Assembly (NCBI GenBank): GCA_008694505.1
Contig: VZDJ01000623.1
Span: 5,080,442 to 5,144,441, forward strand
DNA length: 64,000 bases
Direction: 5' to 3'
Source of the DNA: Cyanoderma ruficeps
Taxonomy: Eukaryota > Chordata > Aves > Passeriformes > Timaliidae
The notes under the pieces were generated by a model, which worked only from the letters and a program-made list of their open reading frames with translations, had not been told where the DNA came from and ran no database searches. The position numbers and the translations under genes were made by a program. This document shows, one piece after another, positions 15,001 to 26,190 of this stretch (the first letter of the stretch is position 1; each line of letters begins with the position of its first letter).

Positions 15001-16890
15001 TCTCAACACAGCAGTGAGCCAAGTCACCTCACCAGTTCTTCCCCCAGGATTCAACATTGTCTCTGAGCACATAGGTGACCCAATAGCTATCTTGAGATGA
15101 GTTTCTCTCTATCAGCATCAAAATTTTGCCCCCTTAGAAAATCATGAGTGTCTGCTTATCTGAATTTTAGCTTTTGTTCTTTATTATGGCTGAACTAGCA
15201 CAAGTTAAAAGCAGTTTGAAGACAGAGCTGAAGTTAGACTTAATGCCAAGTAAACTTGGAGATCTCAGGGCAGGGAAAGCACAAAAGGAGAGTGAATACT
15301 GATCCTGCTATGGGAGACAGGGCCTGTACCTCTGTGATTTGCAATCAGATATGTCATAAGAGCATGAGAGAATATCACATTTACAAACAGGGGCAGGAAT
15401 AGGTTATCTCAATACCCATTAGTGCAATATCGAATTTCTTTCCCTATCTGTCCTAGAAAGGAGCAAACACAGTCCAGGTTCTTGAATGCACAGAGTACAA
15501 GGAGGTAGAAAATAGTGTCACCAGCCTTCCTAGACCCCAAGGAAGAGCCACTCTGCATTTCAGACTAAATCTTGTGAGCCTCTGTGCCCTAGCCTCTTCA
15601 AAGGCGCAATGGAAATTCAGATAAATACTGTCTCATCACTACCCAAATACTTGCCTGCTTTTTTTGTCACACAAGGTTCCTAGCGTGCTTGCCGTTTGTG
15701 CAGAACACATGGATATACCTGCCAGGCATTTCACATCAAAGCCATTGTAGAGCTTATGTTCCAAAGCAAATATACAACTGATAGCAAAACACAGCCATCA
15801 AAAGCAGACAGTTCTTCAAATTGATGTAATGTAAGAAACATGAATTTGTATGAACTACGCTGATTTTATTTTTGTCTTCTACTGCTATACAAGAATATTC
15901 TTTTGATGATAATTTGAGCAAAGAAGAAGTCTGTTGAAACTTCTGTAGTTAGAATAGCAGGAATTGGATAACAGTTTTGGCTTGTGGGGTTGTTTGCTTG
16001 TTTTTGTTACTGATGGCAACTGGAAATGTTCATGTTAACCAAAGTGACAGGGAAAATTGTCAGCATTGCAGCAGTACCCATTGCCCCCCTCCATGAAGGA
16101 AAACACTCCATCTGTGGAAATTCAGCTTTGATTGAAGATTTGCAAAGTCAGTTGCTTAGGATTAATAATGTTGCTAAGGATTGCATGAGAGGCTTGGAAT
16201 CCTTGACTCACCGACCTGATATACCCAATCTGTTTTACCTCTCTCTAAATAGAAATTTACCTGTCATATCTAGGATTAAAATAACTCCTGGGCCATACAG
16301 TAAAGATTAGAAAGATTTTAACATAAATGGAAACAGCCTAAAATTTAAGGGATCACTTTAGCTTCCTGCTGTAGTGAATTCTATGTCTGACTGGAAGGTT
16401 AATAAAAGGAAATAAGGATTTACAGCTTAGAAATTGAACAATTCTTTGAAGTTGTCTTTACACGAGGATTTTTTTTAATTCAGTAGTTAACTGTGTCAAC
16501 ATTTCCCTTGCAAAATATCATATTAGTGTGAAAATAGCAAGGAAAAAGGCACAATGAAGCAAAGGTTTTATGACTGTAAAATTAATCTCCATAGAAATAC
16601 GGAATTCCCAGCTGAAATGAATAAGAAATCAATAAAAGTACTGAAGCGATAAAACACAATTGTCAGGGCAGGAGGTCCTGAAGTGCTGTTTAGTCACTGT
16701 AGTGGGATATTTTTTTGTCTGCACACAGCAGTCAGATGAATAAGGTTCTATACTACAGATGAAATGCAATTCATTTCATCTTCAATATAGTGCTTGGTAT
16801 ATTGTTATCATACATACACACACTAAACTGCAACCAGATCATCTTCGAACAGAGTATTGAAACCCTGGTTATACAGCAGGAGAATGAGGA
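1..16890. other. Non-coding DNA upstream of SEMA3A, no gene recognised
   Basis: About 16.9 kb of AT-rich sequence. Open frames on both strands are short and overlap one another, and none resembles a protein family I know. The longest, at 5787-6314 (+, 175 codons), is composition-driven and has no recognisable domain. A somewhat GC-richer patch lies at about 4040-4260 and another at about 5080-5560; I could not assign either. No CR1 3' end, LTR or tRNA-like structure was recognised here. The stretch could be intergenic or part of an upstream SEMA3A intron if distal non-coding exons exist. Confidence 0.7.
13064..13134. repeat. Imperfect local duplication rich in ATTTA
   Basis: The word CAGCCCAAT occurs twice 24 bp apart, and a CAATATTTATTTA-type word occurs about 40 bp apart, giving an imperfect short duplication dominated by TATTTATT. 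It lies in non-coding DNA. It resembles AU-rich element words, but no transcript is apparent here. Confidence 0.6.
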
Positions 16891-17515
16891 TGACACGGTT
16901 TAACTGCAGCCAGCAACCAAGTACCGTGCAGCCGCGTGCATGGTAATATTAAAACAAAACAAAACAAAAAAACAACAAACAAAAAAACCAAAAAAAACCC
17001 ACAAAAAACAAAAAAACCCCAAACCAAACAAACAAAAAAAAACCCAACAGAAAACCCCCATAAAATACAAAACAAAACAAAAAACCACCAAAAAACAAAA
17101 CCAAACAGCAACAAGTCTAAAGAAAAGGAAAAAGAGAGAGAAAGAAAACCCAGGACAAGTGCTGCACAATGCAATTGCTCACCATGCACTGACCAATGCC
17201 CATCCCATCCCTGATCAACTCCCTCCAGTTTCTGTACTGAGCATGAAGCTCTACGGTGTGGAACATCCCTTTGGTCAGCTCAGGGCAGCTGTCCTGGCCA
17301 TGCCTTCCCCTCAGATTTTTGTGCACCTGCTCACTGGCAGAGCCTGGGAAACTGAAAAGTCCTGAATACAGACCAAGAATTACTTAGCAACAACTATAAC
17401 ATGAGTGTGTTTTCAACATTTATTCTCATACGGAACCCAAAACACAGCACTGTACCAGCCACTAAGAAGAAAATTAACTCTATTCCAGCTTTGTCATGTA
17501 TGAAACCAAGACTGG
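16891..17515 (+). mobile_element. Degenerate solo LTR of an avian endogenous retrovirus
   Basis: The block begins TGACACGGTTTAAC and continues with words I recognise from a widespread avian ERV LTR. These include CAGCCAGCAACCAAG, CAATGCAATTGCTCACCA at about 17167, CTGAGCATGA, CCCTTTGGTCAG, CAGCTGTCCTGGCC, TTGTGCACCT, CTGAAAAGTCCT, CCAAAACACAGCACTGTACC and AAGAAAATTAACTCTAT, in the expected order. No internal gag/pol/env follows within the next kilobases, so it looks like a solo LTR. The part that is normally C-rich then mixed has been replaced by an A/C-rich low-complexity tract. The 5' boundary is fairly clear (TG at 16891). The 3' end is uncertain by several bases, and I could not find a target-site duplication. 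The family assignment is from memory of the consensus; I do not give a subfamily name. Confidence 0.8.
16949..17120. repeat. A/C-rich low-complexity tract inside the LTR
   Basis: About 170 bp made almost only of A and C on the + strand, starting as AAAAC units and degenerating to mixed A/C words. It is flanked by recognisable LTR sequence on both sides, so it is an expansion or replacement inside the LTR. It creates spurious open frames: Lys/Thr/Asn/Pro-rich on + and Phe/Val/Cys/Leu-rich on -. These should not be taken as genes. Confidence 0.9.
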
Positions 17516-19077
17516 GCAGAATTTTTTATTAATGATCTAAGGAAGCAAAGACAAGAGGTTGTCAGTGATACTTCACAGCAGGATAAATGCTCCAGTTACG
17601 TAAACTGCAGAAGCTACAACCTGAGCAAGTACTTTTGCTGTGTTTACAAAACAGCTGAGATGATGATGCTAACAGAAGTAGCATACTTTTAGACTTTTAC
17701 GTATTTTAAACTCTTAGACTAAATGCCATTTTTTTAGAAGTTAGATGTAGCTTGATATGACAGTGAATGAAAGGCCTGAAAGCAATATATGGACCAACTG
17801 TAGCTATTCTGAGAGAGAGATGTTTCTTTATAAAAGTAGTGGCTTGAAGATTCATTCTCAGGAATATCAGAGGCAAGAGCCGATCTAATCTACACTACCA
17901 GTAATACTCATCCATGGGATTTAAAGAAGCAGAAACTGATCCATCTTGCACCAAGCAGTTTATCCTGGTGATGTTAATGCTACAGAAAGACAACTGGGAA
18001 AACAAATTATAGAAAGAGTTTACTAGGTGAGTCAGAGTAACATTTTTCAAATGTTTTCAGAAGGAGTACTAAACATTTCTAAAGTTATCAAGGGTAGACA
18101 GAAATTTTTTAGATAAGATTAAATGGGTTGTCTGGGAGACACTTAGATATTTTTATTTTCGTGCTGCCCTGGTTCCTTTATTGCTGATGTTTTAACCATG
18201 AACTTGAGTCTGTTAATCTACTTTTTTTACGCTTTTCTTAAAACTCACTCTCAGATGGGAAAGAGATGAGAAATTATATTGCCACGTCTCTTTTGTAACT
18301 TTATACTGCTGTATTCCTTCAAAATTGCCCAGAATTCAGATATTTGAGTAAACAGTGCATTATTTAGCTCGTGATGTTTTGAACTGAGCAATGCTACTTG
18401 TATCAGACACCATGTAAATTCAGCACTAGCTCAACATACACATGAAAAGACTTACTGAAAAAACAGAATCTCATTTCTTCTTTTCCCAGAAAAACATTAA
18501 AACCATCAAAAATCATCATTAAAATAATTCAACATTTCAAATATGTATGACCTCTTTTTATTTATATTTTATTCATCATTTGTCAATGATCTGAAATGAC
18601 CAGAACCTTTGACATGCTGTCCCAGAAAATTTCGTGCCTTCCCATTGGGACCATCAGTCCCATTTATTTTTGGTTATGCCATGCCCACAGGTTTCATTGT
18701 GTCAATTTTCTGCAACTCTTACTCAAGTGACACTTCCTTAGGGAAAATGACCTTTTCAAACATCTCCCCAAGAATTGTAAAGACATTACCCTTTCTCTAA
18801 ATTTTGTGTCAGTTTTGTCGTAGTTTCACCCAAAGTAAAGTTTCACTGGTGACTGTCTAAATCTCACAACATATTCTCATTTCATTTTAATAAAATAGTC
18901 ATTTCTCTTGGTGGCACCAGGTCAAAGTAAGTTTTTATTTCTTCCTGTCTCTACTTTTAGTGTTGGGTCTGACCGGCTATTAATGTCTTCTATTCCCTCT
19001 GGAACAAATTACACTTCATGGCAGACTCATCGTAGCACCCCACAAGTTAGTCATGCTTGTTAGGAGCATGACTCCAC

Positions 19078-19147
19078 AGGTTTTTTTATTAGTTTCAGGG
19101 GTTTTGGGGTTTCAGTTTGGGTTTTTGGGTGTTGTTGATTTTTTTTG
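19078..19147. repeat. G/T-rich low-complexity tract
   Basis: About 70 bp consisting mainly of runs of T and G on the + strand (GGGGTTTTGGGG-like words, ending in a T-run and GGC). It is the strand complement of the A/C tracts seen elsewhere in the window. No flanking transposon sequence was recognised. Confidence 0.75.
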
Positions 19148-20504
19148 GCACCATTTTCTTGCTTACCTATAACATGATGGATAACATCAATTACAGGTTG
19201 CATTCTATAATGAAACTGCTTAAAAAGAACATTAACTAAATTCTGGGAGAATTTACTATGCAACAGGTTTCTATTAGATGTAGAGCTGGTTTAGCAAAAA
19301 ATTACTTAGCACATGTGGCTACATGTTCAGCTGCAGTATTTTCTGTGAAAGTACTCTCTTGAGAGTCAGAATTATATTCCAACACAAGTATATTTATCCC
19401 TGCCAACTTAAGCAATATCATCTATATGTGTTTTCATTCAAGGTGCTGATTTTCCTTTATCATTAGCAGGAATTTATCACTCTTTCATTTAGCTTTGGCT
19501 CTTGTGGTAATCCTTGCCAATGTTCTTTATTTCACTGTTCCCTTTGGGTTGTTATAAAATATTTTTGCCCTTCCTCCAAGGTGTTTTTGGACCATCACGT
19601 GAGTTTTACTTATCCTTTTGAATACATATATTCCTGTAACACCCTAGAAACTGTGAGGTTGTTTCCTTTAACCAAAAGCCCATCTAGAACTGAATAGTCT
19701 CCCTTGCAAAGCTCTTGGAAAATTCTGATCCTACCATCCAATGCTGGTATCTTGGATGATTTCCCACTGTTCTGTCTCAGATGTAGTTCTGGCAATTTCA
19801 GTCCTCATCTATCCCAAGACCTGAGTTTGTTCATGTGTTGGCAACCCCATAACTTAGTTATAGGCATTGTTCCGCTGCATGTTTGCCCTGACAGTGCTAC
19901 TGCAGTTATTTAAACTTTCCCCCTTTTTATCAGTTTGACTACATAATTTTGTATCTGAAAAAATAATCATTTTCAGGTTCTTGAACACTGGAACAGTTTT
20001 CCAGATCCCCATCTGATAGCAATAAATAATGGCTGATCGATTTCATTTTAAAAGAGCATACAGAGTTAGAAAGAATGAGGTGAAGCTTCTTATTTCCATT
20101 GCTTAAGATCAATGCCTTCTTTTGAGCAGACTGAATCTCAGTTTTGGTTAGTGGTCACTGTGGTTAGTGTGATACATGAGCCATTGCTGATCATTTTCAA
20201 TCACATTACTGTAAGCAGACTTTGCCAGAGCCCTTCTTAGAACTCCCATAAAAAATTAGATTTCTGCTTTCTGGCACAGTAGCTATGCATTACTGTGTCT
20301 TTTAATAAACCCACTAGTTTTAGAACCTCTTTAAGCTTCTCCTTGATAGTCATTAGATTTTCTTTGTACAGTTCAACTTAGTTAGGAACACTTATCACAA
20401 ATCTCCTTGTATGATTTGGCATTGAGAAGAACTTGAAAAGCTTTATGTATCATTAGGCATTTTAGTGATGACTTCAGCTTCATTATAAACTGCACATATA
20501 CCTA

Positions 20505-20550
20505 GTTATGTTAAGATCTAGTTGTTTTAAGATCTAGTTGTGTTAATATA
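20505..20550. repeat. 16-bp tandem repeat, about 2.7 copies
   Basis: Two adjacent 16-bp units differ at two positions and both end in TTAAGATCTA (20505-20520 and 20521-20536). A third partial unit beginning GTTGTGTTAA follows. No coding sequence overlaps. Confidence 0.85.
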
Positions 20551-23500
20551 TATAATGTCTGACTATGAATATTCGGATTTGGGCCACAATCTCTCTTTCT
20601 TTTCAAAATTCCAACAGCTCAGAGCTGTTAGTCATGGCTAATGTTTTGTTTTGCTTTTCTAAAGCAAATATAAGTTAGGCAGGCCCTAGTATTGTCTATA
20701 GCATGGATGTACAACTTGTACTATATGAACCATCTATGTACAGCCTAAAGAAATATATCATTTGGTCCCTGGCCCCTTTATATGTTTTTTCCAGGATAAG
20801 CTGGTAGAAGTCTAATGCAAGACAGAAGGATTTCCCAGATGATGCACTGGTCCAGGTCTCTACCTTCCTCAGGAGTGTCTTAGGTCATTCTCTCTGTCAT
20901 GTCATTTAATATATGCATAATGAATGTAATTGCTTTTTTAGAAGTGTTCTGTAAATCTATTTTTGGTCAGGAAGGTCAGTTTTAATGAGGGTGCACAGTG
21001 CTTTGGTTCTGCACTTATATAATAAATGTGATATTCCTGGGAAGAGTGTACAATATATCTGGAGAATGAGCAGAGCAAAACAAGGCCTCTTGTTGCTCAT
21101 CTTTTATGAGCGGGTGCTACATCAGCTCAGTGGTGACAGGGACATATATTCAGATATACCCAAGAAGACAACAGGGGAAGCAGGGAAAGAGCTCCATGAA
21201 TGCCACCTTCTCAAAAAACCTACTTTTCTTGGAGTTATTCTTGCAAGGGTGATAGGGGAATAACTCTGTTTTCACTAAAAAATTGATTTTTACTACCCCA
21301 TGCCTCTTTGGGGAGGAAATATTGACCCAAGCCTTTAGCAATCAAAATACATGAACTCTGTTATCAGTGTTGATTATTCTGCTAAAGTTAAAAATGTAGA
21401 TTACCTTCCATGTTTACATTGAAAAATCCCCCCTCATTTTAAAATTATCAACTTAAAACTTAAAAGTTTTGTGCTTTTGCTCAGATATACATGTTCTAAT
21501 GATTTGTGAGTGTCACTGTGTAGGGTGGGAGCATTTAATGTGAAGCCAGTTTAAGAACTCTTCCTTCCTAAGGTTACCCATACCCAGATTTATTCGGCTA
21601 CTAGAGCTGGACTGCTCATAGTTATTCCAGATTTCTTTGGCTCCACTACTGCACATAATTCCTTTATGTCATGGGATTTAGGGTATAAGTAAATGTAATA
21701 CACAGATGATTCAGGGCAGCTTCAGAAGCTCCATGGTGGCTGGGAGGTGGTCTCTACCTCTGTCCCCAAAAATTAGAGGTGACTGAGGGCAGGGGGCAGG
21801 TTGGATATCGATGACACTATTTATCACATCTTGGATTTTTTTTTTCCAGTTGTTTTTGGGCTCCTTTTCAGGTATCATTGTTTTCTATTAAGCCTACTGC
21901 TCTTGCATATGGCAGGTGCATTATTTCTCCTGAGTGTAAATAGGATCAACCTTCTAATCCTGCTGTATTTTATATCCATATCTCAGAGCCGTCTCCACTT
22001 ACAAACGGACAGAGCACCCATCTGTTTTTCAAAGTAAAACTATAAGACAGCTTTTACTCAATCAATCAGATTACCCAGATATACCTTATTACTATTTTTC
22101 ATTGCATTAAGGTGATACATAGAAATGTCAGGTGGCACTTTTTTGTACAAAGTATTCTTTTCTGTTACATTTACTTAGTTCACAATAGTTCACACAGCAT
22201 TTTGCTCTGCTGATAAAAAGATGTTACAGAGAATATATCATATGCATTCTAAACACAGGTAACTAAAGGCTGAAATTCATACAAAACTCTTTAAAAAATA
22301 GTGATACAGAGATTGGGTTTTTTGTTGATATTTTAACTATCTGCCTCCCCAGAGCTGAAGGCTGTTTATCTCTGGTCAGTAGAAACACAGACCAGAAACA
22401 AAGAACCTGTGGTAGCAGTAGGAAGAGAGAATCTAATTATGATTTTCTTTTCTTCTGAACTGACTCTTCCTGCTCCTGAGATATTGGGGAAACATTTTAA
22501 CTTTTGAATAATAGGTGAAATGGAGTGTGTGAAATGTTCTTCCTAGAAACAAATTCAGTGAACCTAGGATAGTTTTTGAAAGGGAATTTATTACTCACTG
22601 AAGAATAACATCTTTTTACATACGTAGTAAGAAGCAGCAGAAATATAGATAGCAGTGTAAACACTAAATCTTGCCCTGTTCACTAAGTGTGTTGTGCATG
22701 CATCACCTTCTGTTAATACAGCATAAAACAGTGTTTAGGCATGTGCAGTTTTTGTTTCTCCCTTGACAATTAGTGTTATACAATTTTTTTTTTGTGTAGT
22801 GTGAATTGTTGTCCCAGAAAAAGCAGAATAAAATTCTTTAAATTATATACTCCATCTGCCTTGGCCACACTCTTAAGCTGACTGATGATCTGTAACCCAT
22901 ATTATTGGCTGTTCTGAGTTGAAGTTTGTGTTACTTCTTTATCAGTAAATTAACCTGTTCTGTTCCAGACACTACTGATACTCTGCTTTACATGTGTATA
23001 ACAAAGGCTGCCTTTTGGAATGAGAGGTGTCCCAACATAAATTGCTGAAATTAAATTGCAGCATGTCCACTAACTCCCAACTGCTGTGAAGGAGGCAGAA
23101 CCCTCCTTTTCTCTCTAACACAATTTTCTTGGTTCCTGAAATCAGCTTTTATCTGATACTAACTGTAGTAGTAAAAATTCCAAGTCGGAAGTGGATCACA
23201 GCCAACTCTTCCACTTGTGCACAAGATAAGTATGCCATTAACTATGTCTCCTAAAGTTATTTATCTCATGCAAGCAAAAGAGTTCAAAGCCTTCCATTTA
23301 CTGTTATATGATTGTAGATATCTGCTGTCAGGTGTTCCCTGGCTAAAGCTGGGCTCTTGACAGGGACAGAAGCAGAGTTTGCAGTCCACTATGGCCCAGG
23401 AATATAGTTTTTTGCAAAATAATATGGCAGCTGGTAAAAAAAAGTATGCCCTCTTTCTCTTTTTTCTCCTCACATACAAACACAGTATCAGCAACAGCCC

Positions 23501-24428
23501 CAGTCTTTGCAGGCATGTGTCCTGACATTGCGCTTTCTTCCATCAACTTGAGAGTTCTCAGAGACACAAGATGTACCAATGTATAGAATACTCACACTGG
23601 TTTGAGTTTACATTTGAGTTTATTGGATCTCCTGGGAGAACTTCTTCATCTCTGTTTTTCCCATCATCTGCCTCTTTCAGACTTTTTTCTCTTAGAGAAT
23701 GTACAGGATATAGTACAAATATCAGCTCGATGCCATTGCAAACCACAACATTCTCCAGAAAGAGCTTCAATTTCTTTTCTCACCACTTGGTCTCTGAATT
23801 TAGAAAGATAGGTTTTGGGGATTTTTATCAATTCCTTCCTGCATCATGTTCCCTTCTGCTTCGAATGAGATTTCCAACTAGGCTCCTCAGTGATGGGTAA
23901 ATTGTTTCTGCACTGTGCTGCATTGACAAGAGTAAGGCTTCAGCAGTGAATAGTTACTGTGCATGGAGGCAAAAGAAGTGGACCCAGAGGTGTCTTTGCA
24001 TTGGCGGCAAAGGTATGAGCTCACATTTTTACCATGAACTAAGACAGGCTGTGTTCACATAGTCAGATGATCCATAAGCATTCAGTCACACAGCACTGTA
24101 CCTCAGCTCTACAGCCTAAGCCTCAAAACATGCAACCTGCTGAGTAGCCTCAAGATGTTCCATATGGCAGAAAAATCCCCTATTTTTAACTATCCATGTA
24201 CTAAGCTACCTGTTCCGCTCCCCAGGCTGTTTCCATACACCCAGAGCTGTTCCTAGACAGGTAATAATAGTCCTGTTAGAGCTTGGTGTTCAAAGGAGCT
24301 TGCTATACCCCACTTAGGGTAAAAAATCCTCCTGATGGCCTTGAAGGTAACTCCATGCCCTAAATCTTTCCATGTCTTGCTTTGCCCTCAAACTACCTTT
24401 GAATAGGCCTTTGGTACTCTAGATTGCA

Positions 24429-24945
24429 TAAATTATAGAACCATAAAATGATTTGGGTTGGGAGGGACCTAAAAGATCACCTGGTTCCAACCCACTTGCA
24501 GGGATACCTTCCACCAGGTTGCTCAAAGCACTATCCAACCTTACCTTGAAGGGATCTGAAAACTTCTGTGGGCAATGTGTTCCAGTGCCTGACCACTGTC
24601 ATTGTAAAGAATTTCTTTCTAATATCCAACCTATATGTATTCTCTTTCATTCCCCCATATCCTATCACCACACACCCTTGTGACAAGCCCCTCTCCAGAT
24701 CCCTTGTAGACCCTTTAGGTACTGGAAGGCTGTAATAATGTCTCTCTGGAGCCTTCACTTTTCCAGACTGAACAATCCCAATTTCTCCCAACCTTTCCAC
24801 ATAGCAGAGGTGTTCCATCACCCTAACCATCTTTATGGCCTTCCTCTGAACCTGCTCTAACAAGTCTGTGTCCTTCTTGTGCTGAGGACCCCAGAGTTGA
24901 ATGCAGTACTCCAGGTGGGGTCTCACAAACCCCACACAAGGAAAC
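24429..24945 (-). mobile_element. CR1 LINE, 5'-truncated fragment
   Basis: Read on the minus strand, this is the 3' part of a chicken-repeat-1 (CR1) non-LTR retrotransposon. On the + strand the low-coordinate edge (ATAGAACCATAAAATG, then a GGTTGGGAGGGACCT word) is the reverse complement of the CR1 3' UTR and its terminal short repeats. The part above about 24531 encodes the C-terminal end of the CR1 ORF2 protein on the minus strand. The element lacks nearly all of ORF2 and the whole 5' region, the usual 5' truncation from incomplete target-primed reverse transcription. CR1 typically ends in short repeats rather than poly-A, consistent with what is seen. The 5' break near 24945 is approximate. 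Confidence 0.95.
24531..24935 (-). pseudogene. Remnant of CR1 ORF2 (C-terminal end of the reverse transcriptase protein)
   Basis: A 134-codon minus-strand open frame reads as the CR1 ORF2 C-terminus. RPHLEYCIQLWGPQHKKD lies near the start, then LLEQVQRKAIKM, and near the end YRLDIRKKFFTMTVVRHWNTLP, with the conserved arrangement WGP...DLLEQVQ...RLDIRKKFF...HWN.LP. The catalytic part of the reverse transcriptase and the endonuclease domain are absent, so it cannot mobilise. The frame is still open, but a region between residues about 50 and 95 is diverged relative to the family and may include compensated indels. The initiating methionine is only the first Met after truncation, not a real start. 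Confidence 0.93.
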
Positions 24946-25679
24946 TTAAGAATGCAAAGGAAATGTTTCTACAGAAGGTACCAGAAGTCCATAGAGAAAT
25001 AAGTTCCTTATAATTTCAGACATTGAAAAGAAGAACGTTCCTTATTTGTCTGCCTGCATACAGAGACCCCATAGGACAGAATTTTAAACAGCTTAATTCC
25101 CCAAATTTAAACCCACAATTAATGCTTTCCAGGAGGTTTCCAGAAATGGTAGACAACTTTATTTGGCTCCAAATGTAACATTCTATGAAAAACAGTTTTT
25201 AGGACACCCGTTATTGCAAATTCAGGATCTTTTAATTTGGATCAGATGGTGGCATTCAGAATTAATACATACTTTTGAAGATGATGGTATATATTGCACA
25301 AGAGCAGATGTGTCAAGGGGACCTATGTAATACATTTCTTGACTGCCAGCAAGAGGATGTTAATGATGTGATTGTCAGCAAATACATTGTTTTAATGTAG
25401 CTCCTTGGGGATTTTTACCTGTAATCTGGTCGGTACAACCAGTATAATGCTAAGCAAGAAAAATGTTTGAAATAACAATAACAATAATGATAATAGTATC
25501 GTTTTAGGTATCTTTATTCCAAATGTTAGAAAAAAATAAAATCTTTTCTAGATCACACACACATAAAAGGTCTAGAATGTTTTATAACAAATATCAGTGC
25601 AAGATAATAGTAAGGTGAAATGTGTGAGGAAGAAATAGCGTGCACAGAAACTTGCAAACTATTTCCTAGTTTCCAGACT

Positions 25680-26190
25680 TGAAAGTGGCAGAGAAGAACA
25701 TGCGCCACTTACAGAACCACTTTTATTGCTTTAAAACAACACAGTTTAATAGGTTTGATATAAACATTGGAGCATATCTCAACTATGAGCAAAGCGGTGT
25801 ACTCAATCATGTTACTTTTAATGGAAATAGTCCTGAAAATAGATTGCGTAAGGAACATTTGTCATAATGGCTGGTCTAGCAAATCACGCAATCACAACTA
25901 GATAAATAAGGTAATGTGTCCTGCCACTTGTAACTTAATCCTCCAGTGTATTTCATTAGAAGGCTCTTAATTTTCATCTGAATGTCTCCGCCTTAACGAG
26001 AATGAGGCTAGAGTTTGGCTGGAGCCCAGATCAATTTCATGCAATAACAGCAGTAACCATCTCAAACCTCGCCTTTCCAGTAATTGAACGATATAATATG
26101 TTAAGAAAAGAGGAAACACACAAACAAATGAACAACTTAATCTCTATCCTAAACTACACTTTGAAACCTTTGTTTCAGGAGTCTTGAAAA
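25680..26190. promoter_or_regulatory. Possible conserved non-coding element (speculative)
   Basis: Eight CpG dinucleotides (near 25703, 25795, 25847, 25887, 25989, 25997, 26070 and 26089) survive in an otherwise AT-rich, low-complexity-free stretch, whereas surrounding DNA is CpG-poor. Retention of CpG in unmethylated or selected DNA is typical of long-range enhancers, and developmental genes such as SEMA3A commonly have them. No conservation comparison was possible, so function is inference only. Confidence 0.2.

Larger units (their letters stand above)
17516..24428. other. Non-coding DNA, no gene recognised
   Basis: About 6.9 kb of AT-rich sequence between the LTR and the CR1 fragment. Open frames are short, in all frames, and show no family signature. 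It contains a G/T-rich tract at about 19.1 kb and a 16-bp tandem repeat at about 20.5 kb, listed separately. Confidence 0.7.

Noticed and set aside
16936..17365. Lys/Thr/Asn/Pro-rich + frame and Phe/Val-rich minus frames, 89-141 codons
   Set aside because: They are produced by the A/C-rich tract inside the LTR.
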